Part shown: positions 14,938-22,184 of the stretch, piece after piece
Layout: every line of letters begins with the position of its first letter
Numbering within the stretch: position 1 is the stretch's first letter
DNA from: SZUA-1377 sp964622255
GTDB taxonomy: Bacteria > Campylobacterota > Campylobacteria > Campylobacterales > QNZT01
Direction: 5' to 3'
Assembly (NCBI GenBank): GCA_964622255.1
Contig: CAZUPK010000066.1
Span: 1-40,421, forward strand
DNA length: 40,421 nt
Program-made: the position numbers and the translations under genes
The notes under the pieces: generated by a model
What the model saw: only the letters and a program-made list of their open reading frames with translations
What the model was told of the DNA's origin: nothing
The model's database searches: none

Positions 14938-15477
14938 ATGAAACACTTTTTCACTTTTTTTACAATATTTTTTTTAGTTACTAACTCCCTTGCAAAAGAG
15001 TATGAAATGTATCTTTTACCAAGAGATGCCAAGTTAGCACTAAGAGCTATAGTAAAAGAGCTTTCTCTTGCAAAAAAGGAGGTAAAAATAACCATCTATA
15101 ATTTTACCCATAAAAAGATAGCAAACACATTAAAATATATTGCAAAAAAAGGAGTTAAAGTTAAAATAATTTTTGATTATGAGTCAAGTGAAAAAAGAAA
15201 ATCAAAATCTATGCTTTATTATCTAGCAAAGTATAAAAACATAGATGTTTATCAAATAAGAGGAAAATATGCTAAAAAAAAGAGGTATTATGGGAAGATG
15301 CATCAAAAGATGGCAGTTATAGATGATAAAGTTTTGATACTAGGTTCTGCCAATTGGTCATATTCTGGATTTGGAAAAAACTATGAAGTTGTATTGATAG
15401 AGTATCATAAAAAGTTAGCAAAAAAGTATTCAAAATTTTTTGATGAAATAGTAAAAAAAGCCTTTAAGCAATATTAG
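14938..15477 (+). CDS. Secreted phospholipase D-like nuclease (Nuc type)
   Basis: Single-HKD-motif protein of 179 residues with a signal peptide (residues 1-19, FFTIFFLVTNSLA). The catalytic motif H122-x-K124-x4-D129 is in MHQKMAVIDD, followed by GSANWS. One HKD per chain is typical of the Nuc endonucleases, which act as dimers and cut DNA without specificity. The strand and helix order (KEVKITIYNFTHKKIA, KGVKVKIIFD) fits. AGGA seven bases before ATG 14938 supports the start. It is divergent from the acidic protein with 63 bases between starts. A hairpin with CAAGG/CCTTG (15521-15536) followed by T-rich sequence may terminate it. Periplasmic DNA degradation is likely, but not proved. Confidence 0.88.
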   Translation: MKHFFTFFTIFFLVTNSLAKEYEMYLLPRDAKLALRAIVKELSLAKKEVKITIYNFTHKKIANTLKYIAKKGVKVKIIFDYESSEKRKSKSMLYYLAKYKNIDVYQIRGKYAKKKRYYGKMHQKMAVIDDKVLILGSANWSYSGFGKNYEVVLIEYHKKLAKKYSKFFDEIVKKAFKQY

Positions 15478-15520
15478 AGTATTCATCCCAGTGGTCTTTA
15501 GTTGCTAGGATAAATGTGTG

Positions 15521-15543
15521 CAAGGTGTTAGCCTTGATTTTGT
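15521..15543 (+). terminator. Possible terminator of the PLD-like gene
   Basis: Stem CAAGG (15521-15525) and CCTTG (15532-15536) with a six-base loop, followed by ATTTTGTATATATTTTT. The T-tract is interrupted, so it is only a candidate. Confidence 0.4.
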
Positions 15544-15572
15544 ATATATTTTTATAGTTTCAGGACTAGCTT

Positions 15573-15725
15573 TACAAAAAAGATGGCTTAAAAGTAAAGC
15601 TTCATAGACAAATATCTAAGTCAATAGCTGATGTAGCTTGGAGCGAGTTTATACGACAATTGGAGTATAAAGCTAGTTGGAGAGGTGAAATTATTATCAA
15701 AATGGACAAATGGCTTTCACTTTAG
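15573..15725 (+). mobile_element. Relic of the central part of tnpB (IS200/IS605 family)
   Basis: An open stretch of 50 codons reads HRQISKSIADVAWSEFIRQL, then EYKASWRGEIIIKMDKW, and ends at TAG 15723. This is the well-conserved TnpB stretch that precedes the zinc ribbon (family form LAKSISDxxWxEFxRQLEYKxxWxGxxxxKxDxWFPSSKTC). The PSSKTC part and everything after it are absent; the relic stops inside the 3' end of folE. Upstream (15478-15572) I see only the possible terminator. This piece and the zinc-ribbon piece at 10.2 kb do not overlap in protein coverage. Confidence 0.72.
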
Positions 15726-16294
15726 TATTTGAGTTTTTCTGAAGAGTTTATGAAGTTTAAAAACTCACCTCTGGTATCTCTTTTTCTAAAAAGCCCTCTT
15801 AAAGCGGAAGTAGTAGTAACAGAGTTTACTTTTTCAACCCCTCTCATTTCCATACACATATGTCTTGCTTGTATAACAACTCCAACACCTTTTGGCTGTA
15901 TAACATCTGTTATAGCATCAGCTATTTGCTCTGTAAGTTGCTCTTGGATTTGTAGTCTTCTTGCAAAAACTTCTACCATTCGTGGTATTTTTGAAAGTCC
16001 AACAACTTTTCCATTTGGTATATATGCAATATGAGTTCTACCTATGATAGGTAAAAGATGATGCTCACATAAAGAGTAAAACTCTATATCTTTTATCAAA
16101 ACCATTTCATCGTTACTACTGGTAAAAAGAGCTTCATTTAGTATTTCATAAGGATTTTGCTTATAACCCTTTGTTAAAAATTTAAAAGACTTATAAACCC
16201 TGTGCGGAGTTTTTATAAGTCCCTCACGATTTGGGTCTTCTCCTATAATTTCTAACATATTTTTTACACTTTGTTCAAACTTTTCTTTACTCAT
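15722..16294 (-). CDS. folE: GTP cyclohydrolase I FolE
   Basis: FolE converts GTP to 7,8-dihydroneopterin triphosphate, the entry point for folate and for queuosine (via QueD and QueE, 19.2-20.5 kb). The 190 residues match the family. Zinc ligands are in SLCEHHLLP (Cys and His) and QARHMCMEMRG (Cys), and the GTP-binding segment VVGLSKIPRMVEVFARRLQIQ is complete. It starts 43 bases after tsaD in the same direction. The minus-strand stop overlaps the end of the tnpB relic. Confidence 0.97.
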   Translation of the reverse strand: MSKEKFEQSVKNMLEIIGEDPNREGLIKTPHRVYKSFKFLTKGYKQNPYEILNEALFTSSNDEMVLIKDIEFYSLCEHHLLPIIGRTHIAYIPNGKVVGLSKIPRMVEVFARRLQIQEQLTEQIADAITDVIQPKGVGVVIQARHMCMEMRGVEKVNSVTTTSALRGLFRKRDTRGEFLNFINSSEKLKY

Positions 16295-16337
16295 AAATAC
16301 CTTCCTTTTATCTTGGTTTTTTTATTCTTAGTATTTT

Positions 16338-17327
16338 TTAGTATCTTTTTATTTTAGCTAAAATATCCAATTTTTCAAAGTCTATAAAATCGCTTTGTTT
16401 AAAAGCATCAATAGCGCATCTTCCTATCATAACTGCATTGTCCGAACAATACTCTAAAGGTGCTAAGTGTAACTTTATGTCAAATTTACTACAAAGTTCT
16501 TCTATCTTTTGTCTTAGATATTTATTCGCACTAGCTCCACCAACTATTGCAAAATTTTTTGGTGGCTTCTTTTTAAATATTTTTTTTATCTTTTGTAAAA
16601 GATGAGCTGTAGCTGTTTTTTGAAAAGATGCACAAATATCAGCTATATCTTGCTGTGATGGCTTTTTTAATTTTTCTATTTCAAGTCGAACTTGATTTTT
16701 AAGTCCTGAGTAACTAAATGCTATAAGCGGTGAATTTTGCAAAGGAATAGTAAAGTTAAATCTATCCTCATTTCCATCTTTTGCTAACTTTTCAACTATA
16801 GGACCACCGGGATATCCAAGTTTTAACATCTTTGCAACTTTGTCAAAACTTTCTCCAAAACTATCATCTATAGTTGATGCTACTACTTCGAAGTTTTGGT
16901 AACCTTTAGCATTTATGATTTGAGTATGTCCGCCTGAAACTAGTAAAGTAGTCATAGGAAAGAGACTTTCTTTTTCTATAAAAAGTGAGTAGATATGTCC
17001 GTGAAGATGATTTATTGCTATTAGAGGAAGTTTTAAAGATATGGATAGTGCTTTTGCCATACTAACTCCCTCTATTAAAGTTACTGAGAGTCCTGGTAGA
17101 TTTGTAACTGCTACTGCTCTTAGTTTAGGAAAATACTCTTTTGTTTGCTCTAAAATATCAGGAAGAGCTTTTGCGTGAAGTCTTGCTGCAAGTTCTGGAA
17201 CCACACCACCATATTTATTATGAGCTATTTCTTGAGATATCTTTTTATAAAACACAACTTTTTTATTATCTATTTTGGTTATAGCTATAGAACTATCATC
17301 ACAACTACTTTCGATACTTAATAACAC
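16338..17327 (-). CDS. tsaD: tRNA N6-adenosine threonylcarbamoyltransferase TsaD
   Basis: TsaD transfers the threonylcarbamoyl group to A37 of ANN-decoding tRNAs, with TsaB and TsaE. The 329 residues are of normal length. The metal site HxxxH is H107-H111 in INHLHGH; SSCDDSS at the N-terminus, LVSGGHTQI, and the C-terminal SDNAVMIG motif are present. GTG 17327 is the start, with AGGAAAAT just upstream. folE follows in the same direction. Confidence 0.96.
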   Translation of the reverse strand: MLLSIESSCDDSSIAITKIDNKKVVFYKKISQEIAHNKYGGVVPELAARLHAKALPDILEQTKEYFPKLRAVAVTNLPGLSVTLIEGVSMAKALSISLKLPLIAINHLHGHIYSLFIEKESLFPMTTLLVSGGHTQIINAKGYQNFEVVASTIDDSFGESFDKVAKMLKLGYPGGPIVEKLAKDGNEDRFNFTIPLQNSPLIAFSYSGLKNQVRLEIEKLKKPSQQDIADICASFQKTATAHLLQKIKKIFKKKPPKNFAIVGGASANKYLRQKIEELCSKFDIKLHLAPLEYCSDNAVMIGRCAIDAFKQSDFIDFEKLDILAKIKRY

Positions 17328-17471
17328 ATTTTCCTCACAAAATAAAGTTTTTTTTCATCATTTTAAAGATAATTTTATTTGATTATCATATCTAAGTTTT
17401 TATTAAGGTTTTTTATGTATCATTCGCAAAATTTACTATCGGTATGAAAACTAATCTTCGGAGAATACAAG

Positions 17472-17675
17472 ATGACAGTTGAAGAATTAGACCTTTTAGG
17501 TAAGCTTAGTGAGATAGTTCCTGAAGAGCTTGATGACGATTCATTAGCTTCTCTTTTGGAAGAGGCACTTGTTATAACTGATGATGATGCTTATGAAGCT
17601 ATAGCATTTATCACGGAAAATAGTGATATTAATTACGAAGATCTTCAAAGAGTTTATAATACATTTAAAAAGTAG
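17472..17675 (+). CDS. Small acidic protein of unknown function
   Basis: A 67-residue soluble protein, strongly acidic (many D and E, including a DDDSLASLLEEA stretch and ITDDDAYEAI). It has no membrane segment or signal peptide and probably forms three or four helices. GGAG eight bases upstream supports ATG 17472. It is three bases before the DUF445 gene and in the same direction, so the two are likely co-translated. I do not recognise a family. Confidence 0.7.
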   Translation: MTVEELDLLGKLSEIVPEELDDDSLASLLEEALVITDDDAYEAIAFITENSDINYEDLQRVYNTFKK

Positions 17676-17678
17676 TGT

Positions 17679-18380
17679 ATGAAAAAACTTGCTACAAATC
17701 TTGTAGCAACCTTTTTGGTTGTTATATCTTTCTTTGTTTCTGAAGAGTTGTCTGGCCATATCTTTTATATTGGTTCTTTTGCACTTTCGGGAAGCTTAAC
17801 AAATCAAATAGCCATACATATGCTTTTTAACAAGGTTCCATTTTTCTATGGTTCTGGCATCATAGAGTTAAAGTTTGAAGAGTTAAAACTTTCTATAAAA
17901 AAACTTATACTAAATGAGTTTTTTACAAAAGATAGAATAGAAGAGTTTTTAAAAGATGAAGAGAAAAAGATAAGTTTGACTCCGCTTATAGAAAAGTTTG
18001 ATTTTAACGGAGCATTTGAAGCACTTAAAAGTGCCATTATAGAATCAAAATTTGCACCTATGTTAAGTTTTATTGGTGGAGAGTCTGCACTTGATAACCT
18101 AAAGGAGCCATTTACCCAAAAACTAAAAAGTTCTATCATAAAGGTAACATCTTCTAAAGAGTTTAATCAACAAATTCAAAATTATTTGCAAAGCTCGAGT
18201 TTTAGTGATAATTTAGTTCAAAAGATAGATAGTCTAGTTCAAAAGAGACTTAATGAGTTAAGTCCAAAGATGGTTAAACAACTTTTGCAAGACCTTATGC
18301 AAGAGTATCTTGGTTGGCTTGTTGTTTGGGGAGGAGTTTTTGGAGGAATTTTAGGTTTCGTTGGCTCATATATCAGATGA
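17679..18380 (+). CDS. DUF445-family membrane protein
   Basis: A 233-residue protein with hydrophobic segments at both ends: two N-terminal ones (about residues 6-22 and 27-45, with GSFALSGSLTNQIAIHMLF) and one C-terminal (about 208-229, glycine-rich WGGVFGGILGF). The middle is amphipathic and charged. The N-terminal GxxTNxIAIxMLF motif after the first helix is the DUF445 (YheB/YjiN) signature. The family function is not established. It starts three bases after the small acidic gene. Downstream is the structured spacer at 18375-18480. Confidence 0.82.
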   Translation: MKKLATNLVATFLVVISFFVSEELSGHIFYIGSFALSGSLTNQIAIHMLFNKVPFFYGSGIIELKFEELKLSIKKLILNEFFTKDRIEEFLKDEEKKISLTPLIEKFDFNGAFEALKSAIIESKFAPMLSFIGGESALDNLKEPFTQKLKSSIIKVTSSKEFNQQIQNYLQSSSFSDNLVQKIDSLVQKRLNELSPKMVKQLLQDLMQEYLGWLVVWGGVFGGILGFVGSYIR

Positions 18381-18490
18381 GGAAAACCCCATCTAAAAAG
18401 TTAAGGGAACCCCTAAAAAACTAGATGGTTCATAGCCCTGACAGCTTGTTCATAGCTGAGGCACAACGGACGAAAGCTATGCCATAATAT
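18375..18490. other. Structured non-coding spacer between convergent genes
   Basis: Dense complementarity in the DUF445/cytochrome gap: AGATG/CATCT (18375-18393) competes with CCATCTA (18388-18394)/TAGATGG (about 18422-18428). After that, CATAGC (about 18431) pairs with GCTATG (about 18476-18481), enclosing CAGCT/AGCTG and CCT/AGG, and leaving CACAACGGACGAAA single-stranded. No T-tract follows on either strand, and the cytochrome stop is 20-30 bases further. I recognise no RNA family; it is not a tRNA. Confidence 0.45.
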
Positions 18491-18510
18491 GGTTAAGGAG
18501 TTGTATTCTC

Positions 18511-19104
18511 TTATTTTAAAGTAGAGATATATTCTGCAAGTGCTTTTATCTTAGCCTCATCAAGTTTCGCAACTTGTCCAGCCATAACACCTTTCATAGC
18601 TCCACCATAAGTTCCAGCTTTGTAACCGTTAAGTGCATTTATAGTTTTTTGAGTATCCCATCCACCGATAACTTGGCTTTGTCCTAAAGCTTTTTTCTCA
18701 CCTTTAAGACCATGGCATCCAGCACATGTAGCGAAAAGTTTTGCACCATCAACTTTTGGAGCAACCGCAACTTTAGCCTCTTCAACTTTTGGAGCAACTG
18801 CAACTTTAGCTTCTTCAACTTTTTTCTCTACAGCCTCTTTTATTTCAGTAGTTTTTTCTGCAACTGTCCCAGTTGTAGCTTTTACAGCTTCTTTAGTTTT
18901 TTCTACCACTTTTTTAGCCATTTCTTTAGTCGCTTCAGTAGTATCTTTAGCTATTTTTTTTGTAGCCTCTGTCATTTTTTCCACTGTATGAGTTGTAGCT
19001 TCAGTAGCTTTTTTTGTTGTAGTATCTCTATGTTCTTTTGCTTTATCACATCCACTTAAAAGCAGTGTAGCAACTATCGCCGAAAATATGAGTGTTTTTT
19101 TCAT
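18511..19104 (-). CDS. Class I c-type cytochrome lipoprotein with helical spacer
   Basis: The signal peptide ends in LLLSGC, a lipobox with the lipidated Cys at residue 19. Residues 25-120 form a charged helical spacer built of 11-residue-like repeats (TEATKKIAKDT, TEATKEMAKKV), ending in two copies of EEAKVAVAPKV. The heme domain follows: CAGCH at 127-131, then GGAMKGVMAGQ with likely Met axial ligand, and the ALAEYISTLK end helix typical of cytochrome c553-like proteins. It should be a membrane-anchored periplasmic electron carrier on a flexible stalk. GGAG upstream supports ATG 19104. Redox partners are not in the window. Confidence 0.88.
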   Translation of the reverse strand: MKKTLIFSAIVATLLLSGCDKAKEHRDTTTKKATEATTHTVEKMTEATKKIAKDTTEATKEMAKKVVEKTKEAVKATTGTVAEKTTEIKEAVEKKVEEAKVAVAPKVEEAKVAVAPKVDGAKLFATCAGCHGLKGEKKALGQSQVIGGWDTQKTINALNGYKAGTYGGAMKGVMAGQVAKLDEAKIKALAEYISTLK

Positions 19105-19154
19105 AATATTTCTCCTTCAATTTTTTATAAGTGCTTAAGTATAGCAAAAAAATT

Positions 19155-19697
19155 CTAAACAAATAGTGAAGTTTCCTTATTCCACTCACTTTTTACTTGA
19201 GGACTAAAAATAATTTTATTTAAATCAATTTCTCCCATAAGTTTTGAGTGAGCATCATAATAAAAACACTGTGCATAACCTGTATCAGTTTCATGGACTA
19301 TTACAGAGTTTACTTTTATCTTTTTTTCTCCATTTTTAAAGTGAGTCTTTTGTAAAACTTTTTCTACTAACAAAAATATCACTCTGCTGAATTGTTCAGC
19401 AGATGGGGAAACTGGAAGTTCCACCCATCTTTTAGAGTGTTTTTTCATGTCTTCCAAATACTTTTTATCATCTCCACTCCACAAGGCAATAGAGTGATCA
19501 AAACTATCTATCAAATCTCTTATAGCACCCTTAAAAAGTCCAAAATCATAAATCATTTGCCCATTATCAAGATAGTTTGATTCTAACAAAACCTCTACTT
19601 TGTAGCTGTGTCCATGAAGATTTACTTTACATCTGTCGGTTGAACAATTTCTAACTATATGGGCATTTTCAAACTTAAAAAGTTTTCTTATTATCAT
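19155..19697 (-). CDS. queD: 6-carboxytetrahydropterin synthase QueD
   Basis: QueD turns 7,8-dihydroneopterin triphosphate (from FolE) into 6-carboxy-5,6,7,8-tetrahydropterin in queuosine synthesis. Zinc ligands are H13, H28 and H30 (NAHIV, NLHGHSY), the catalytic Cys is C23 (TDRCKV), and the Asp/His pair is in DSFDHSIAL. At 180 residues it is longer than the about 120 of E. coli QueD, with insertions between the core strands, as in other Campylobacterota. Its ATG overlaps the queE stop by four bases (ATGA), so translation is coupled. Confidence 0.94.
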   Translation of the reverse strand: MIIRKLFKFENAHIVRNCSTDRCKVNLHGHSYKVEVLLESNYLDNGQMIYDFGLFKGAIRDLIDSFDHSIALWSGDDKKYLEDMKKHSKRWVELPVSPSAEQFSRVIFLLVEKVLQKTHFKNGEKKIKVNSVIVHETDTGYAQCFYYDAHSKLMGEIDLNKIIFSPQVKSEWNKETSLFV

Positions 19698-20461
19698 CTT
19701 CCTTCCTCATTGTCCCAAAGTCTTATGTGTATTCTATCAACATAAAGGTAGCAATATTTTATACAAAATGATGCCACATATTTATCATTTTTGGACAACT
19801 CTTTTGCAGTTGAACCCATAGGCATACAGTAGATAGGTAAGTTATAATTTTTTGTTATCTCTTTTATTTCACGATTATCTTTTATGTTTTTATCTATCAC
19901 AAACTTAAAAAAAGAGTTTGGACTGTTTTTTACTATTTCTTTTATGCTATTATGGTTTATTCTTTTTTCTTTTGCTTCCCCACTGTTTTTTAACTTTACA
20001 CTCATAGAAAATATAACCTCTTTATAAATGGGATATTTTCTAAAATCTATCATAACAGTGGCATTTGTTTCAAAAGTTATCCTAAATCCTCTTTTAATAA
20101 AAAGTTCTAAAAAATCTGTCAAGATAGGGCTATTATGATTGATAAGTGGTTCTCCACCTGTTATAACTATGTCTGGCCTACACTCTTTTTTAAGATATTT
20201 TTTAACTTCATTTTCCAAATCTTTACAAGAGTTTATCCTTTTCCAACTATCTTGAAAATGTTCTTTGTTTGTAGCTCTTATAGAATCACAACCAACCAAA
20301 ACAGAGCCATCTTTTGGAGAGATTGCTTTTACTCCAAAACCAAAACAATTGAGGTTACATCCACCAAACCTTAAAAATATAGAAGGAGTTCCAGCATACT
20401 TTCCTTCTCCTTGTATAGAGAAAAAACTCTCTACAAGATAGAGTTTACCCACCTGTTTCAT
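19694..20461 (-). CDS. queE: 7-carboxy-7-deazaguanine synthase QueE
   Basis: Radical SAM enzyme that contracts the QueD product to 7-carboxy-7-deazaguanine. The substrate segment SIQGEGKYAGTPS and the cluster loop are clear, and TGGEP follows. The cluster cysteines are C35, C39 and C58, i.e. CX3CX18C with CD at the end, not the standard CX3CX2C; a GFGVKAISPKDGSVLVG insertion separates the last two. ATG 20461 gives MKQVGKLYLVESF, matching family N-termini; an ATG at 20497 would add 12 residues and overlap moaA further. It overlaps moaA by 17 bases and queD by four, forming moaA-queE-queD. Confidence 0.93.
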   Translation of the reverse strand: MKQVGKLYLVESFFSIQGEGKYAGTPSIFLRFGGCNLNCFGFGVKAISPKDGSVLVGCDSIRATNKEHFQDSWKRINSCKDLENEVKKYLKKECRPDIVITGGEPLINHNSPILTDFLELFIKRGFRITFETNATVMIDFRKYPIYKEVIFSMSVKLKNSGEAKEKRINHNSIKEIVKNSPNSFFKFVIDKNIKDNREIKEITKNYNLPIYCMPMGSTAKELSKNDKYVASFCIKYCYLYVDRIHIRLWDNEEGR

Positions 20462-21410
20462 AAAATGCTCTACTTGAAGTTTCGTTTGTCTCTTCACCCC
20501 ATTTATTTTTTTCCGGTTTATTTTTAATAACCTTTTTTAAAACTTCAACAGCTTTGTTTATATCTTTGTTTTCTACTGCCTCTTTTATGCTCATAGCATC
20601 TTCAAAATAAAGACAAGGTATCAAAAAACCCTCTGCTGTAAGTCTTATACGGTTACAACTTTCACAAAAATCATGTTTATGAGGATCTATCATACCAAAT
20701 CTATAACCATCCTCTAGTTCATAGGTAAAACTAGGACTGCTTCCAAATCTCCCCACTTTTTTTATGGTATATTTTTTCTTTATATGTTCAAGTATCTCTT
20801 TTCCTAAAAGTCCTTTGAGACCGACTTTTGCAGTAGCATTTTCCATATACTCTATAAATCTTACCTCAATAGCTCTACTTTTACAAAACTCTAGTATATC
20901 TACTATCTCATCTTCATTTATCCCTTTTAGTGGAACCATATTTATCTTTGTTTTTAGTCCAACCTCTCTAGCTTTTTCTATACCATCTAAAACATATTTT
21001 AAAACATCTTTTTGAGCTATCTGTTTTGCAACTTCTGGTTTTAGGGAGTCTAAAGAGATATTTACCCTTTTAAGTCCTGCATTTTTTAACTTCTTAGCTA
21101 CTGTTGCTAACAGATAACCATTTGTTGTAAGAGCCAAATCAATATCGGGAGCATAGGAACTTATCATCTTTACAAATTTATCTAAATCTTCCCTTAAAAG
21201 CGGTTCTCCACCGGTTAATCTTATCTTTTTTATTCCTTCATCGATACTTGCTTTAACAAATAAAAACATATCTTCAAAAGATAAAAGATTTTCTCTTGGC
21301 ACCCAAGAAAAGGGTTTATTGGGCATACAATATTGACATCTAAAGTTACATCTTTCTGTAACAGATATTCTTAAATAATCAATACTTCTACCAAATTCAT
21401 CTTTTAACAT
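20445..21410 (-). CDS. moaA: GTP 3',8-cyclase MoaA
   Basis: MoaA, a radical SAM enzyme, rearranges GTP in the first step of molybdenum cofactor synthesis. The N-terminal cluster is C21-x3-C25-x2-C28 (ERCNFRCQYCMP). The second cluster is CESCNRIRLTAEGFLIPC near the C-terminus. I start it at ATG 21410 because AGGA lies six bases upstream and the product begins MLKDEFGRSIDYLRI, as in family members; an upstream ATG at 21437 would add nine residues. Length is 321. The last 17 bases overlap queE. Confidence 0.96.
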   Translation of the reverse strand: MLKDEFGRSIDYLRISVTERCNFRCQYCMPNKPFSWVPRENLLSFEDMFLFVKASIDEGIKKIRLTGGEPLLREDLDKFVKMISSYAPDIDLALTTNGYLLATVAKKLKNAGLKRVNISLDSLKPEVAKQIAQKDVLKYVLDGIEKAREVGLKTKINMVPLKGINEDEIVDILEFCKSRAIEVRFIEYMENATAKVGLKGLLGKEILEHIKKKYTIKKVGRFGSSPSFTYELEDGYRFGMIDPHKHDFCESCNRIRLTAEGFLIPCLYFEDAMSIKEAVENKDINKAVEVLKKVIKNKPEKNKWGEETNETSSRAFYETGG

Positions 21411-21548
21411 CCATTTTCCTAAAAAAAATTTTTTCACTTTCGTCGATATTGTAGCAAATCAATATAAAATGGAGATTTCGATAATGTCAAGATAGATTAA
21501 AAAGACATAAAATCCTAAACTTTTAGCTTTTTTTAGCAAAATATAAAA

Positions 21549-21992
21549 CTATCTTATCTCCGTAACCTTTCCATTTGTAATATAAACAGTAACTTTAGAA
21601 CCTATACTAAAGTTTAAAGGATTGTTGGCATTTACTGGTAAAACAGTTGTTATCACTCTTCCGTCATCTAGTGCAATTGTTATCCTTTTTGCATTTCTAA
21701 CATCAGCTTTTTGGCCTAAAACACTACCTATCATTGCTCCGGCCATAGTTGCTAAATCTTGTCCACTTCCTCCACCGACTTGATTTCCAGCAATTCCACC
21801 TGCTATCATACCACCTATGGAAGTAAGCTCTCCATCTCCTTGGATTTGAGTGTTTTCTATAGCTTTTATAACACCTTGATATCCTTGAGAAATAGTTCCC
21901 ACTCTACTTAATGGAAGTGCTTTTTCTGCACATCCTGTTGTTGTAAAAGTTATAGCTGTTATAACAGATAGGTTTAGTAATAACCTTTTCAC
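21549..21992 (-). CDS. SlyB-like outer-membrane lipoprotein
   Basis: A 147-residue protein with a signal peptide ending in a lipobox (TTTGCAEK, Cys about residue 21). The glycine-zipper region (IGGMIAGGIAGNQVGGGSGQ and TMAGAMIGSVLGQ, residues about 59-93) is the 2TM glycine-zipper of the SlyB/Pcp family, and the C-terminal beta-rich part (ITIALDDGRVITTVLP) fits. The start is GTG 21992 with AGGAGG upstream. In enterobacteria SlyB stabilises the outer membrane under stress; here the role is inferred only from the family. Confidence 0.85.
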   Translation of the reverse strand: MKRLLLNLSVITAITFTTTGCAEKALPLSRVGTISQGYQGVIKAIENTQIQGDGELTSIGGMIAGGIAGNQVGGGSGQDLATMAGAMIGSVLGQKADVRNAKRITIALDDGRVITTVLPVNANNPLNFSIGSKVTVYITNGKVTEIR

Positions 21993-22055
21993 GACTTTCC
22001 TCCTATGATTTATTTGTAATGTTTTCGTATTTTGCTTATCTTTTTTTACTTATCA

Positions 22056-22184
22056 TCAGGTCAAATCCTTTAAACCTTGTGTATTGCCTTTGAGATACTT
22101 ATATGGTGGTGGATACCTAAAAAAATCCCATTTTACCACCTCAAGCAATTTCATAGCTTTTGTTTTTTTTAAAATTATCTTCAT
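22056..22184 (-). CDS. Small 42-residue ORF coupled to pcm
   Basis: An ORF of 42 codons plus stop starts inside the pcm stop (ATGA, 22181-22184). The product is basic and aromatic (KWDFFRYPPPYKYLKG in the middle), with no membrane segment. The overlap and the non-random composition suggest a real short gene, but no family is recognised. It could also be the 5' part of a gene lost downstream. The rest of the gap to 21992 shows only A/T-rich sequence. Confidence 0.45.
   Translation of the reverse strand: MKIILKKTKAMKLLEVVKWDFFRYPPPYKYLKGNTQGLKDLT

Noticed and set aside
18381..18510. tRNA, tmRNA or a known riboswitch in the structured spacer
   Set aside because: No cloverleaf, no T-loop GTTCRANYC, no tag peptide frame, and none of the motif cores I know. 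It is left as unknown structure.
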